Shown here: one piece after another, positions 14,032-14,198 of the stretch
Numbering within the stretch: the first letter of the stretch is position 1
Layout of the letters: each line of letters opens with the position of its first letter
From: Competibacteraceae bacterium UBA6584
GTDB taxonomy: Bacteria > Pseudomonadota > Gammaproteobacteria > Competibacterales > Competibacteraceae
Length of the DNA: 14,198 nt
Assembly: GCA_002433805.1 (NCBI GenBank)
Contig: DJIW01000060.1
Span: 1-14,198 of the forward strand
Reading direction: 5' to 3'
The notes under the pieces: generated by a model
What the model saw: the letters and a program-made list of their open reading frames with translations, nothing else
What the model was told of the DNA's origin: nothing
Database searches by the model: none
Program-made: the position numbers and the translations under genes

Positions 14032-14198
14032 GGCTGTTTTCCAAACAAGTTCTGAATACTCCAGGCGTGCGACGGCTCGCCGCCGTTTCGGCTGAAAATA
14101 TCGGGTTTCAACAAAAAAACTAGAGGCTCCCCCGTGTTGGCTTAAGTTATTGAGCAATTTTAGATTTTATGTATCATAATATAGACTATATCTTAGAT
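14032..14198. other. AT-rich region upstream of ubiX
   Basis: The base composition becomes much more AT-rich toward the window edge, with a perfect TATAG-A-CTATA inverted repeat at 14180-14190. The ubiX promoter should lie here, but no clear -35/-10 pair was found. No gene is seen apart from the upstream extension of the ubiX frame. Confidence 0.4.

Noticed and set aside
14032..14157. 42-codon N-terminal extension of UbiX
   Set aside because: The frame is open but the residues do not resemble UbiX, and the ATG at 14031 has a plausible ribosome site.

Overview
The window is a stretch of GC-rich bacterial chromosome. Gene content points to a respiring gammaproteobacterium: cytochrome c', cytochrome b561, an RluE pseudouridine synthase that closely resembles the enterobacterial enzyme, UbiX, and a PlpD-like patatin/outer-membrane-barrel protein. 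The organism cannot be named from sequence alone. No transposase, integrase, CRISPR array, tRNA or rRNA was seen. Both ends are visibly more AT-rich than the middle.

Layout. (1) 3-581 (+) is the 3' part of a gene for a small zinc metalloprotease-like protein, cut by the window edge. (2) 4389-633 (-) holds leuA (2-isopropylmalate synthase) followed one base later by an LTA-synthase-like membrane sulfatase-fold protein. The 447 bp upstream of leuA contains a candidate promoter, a strong hairpin and a ribosome-site-preceded micro-ORF with clustered leucine codons, which together resemble a leucine attenuator. (3) 4837-5511 (+) cytochrome b561 and 6046-5582 (-) cytochrome c' converge on a shared bidirectional terminator. 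(4) 8986-6138 (-) is a two-gene unit, a type Vd patatin and rluE, coupled through a TAGTG overlap.

(5) 9231-10457 (+) is the most unusual part. A 129-residue Gly/Trp-rich peptide has a twin-arginine-like leader and eight W-x-N motifs, five of them WYN in a near-tandem tail. Nine bases later comes a 275-residue protein whose only four cysteines form a SPASM-like CX2CX5CX12C motif, with no radical-SAM CX3CX2C. This looks like a precursor of a cyclophane (triceptide-type) RiPP and a degenerate or partner SPASM protein.

(6) 14031-10454 (-) is a same-strand run of six closely spaced genes: ubiX, a Lon N-domain protein, an alpha/beta hydrolase, a six-helix membrane protein, a secreted protein of unknown function and a glycine-zipper lipoprotein. 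Its last gene ends tail-to-tail with the SPASM gene, both stop codons lying in one CTAG.

How the genes work together: most are housekeeping or envelope functions (leucine biosynthesis, prenylated flavin, rRNA modification, haem electron transfer, envelope phospho-transfer). The Gly/Trp-rich peptide with its SPASM neighbour is the only clear accessory module.
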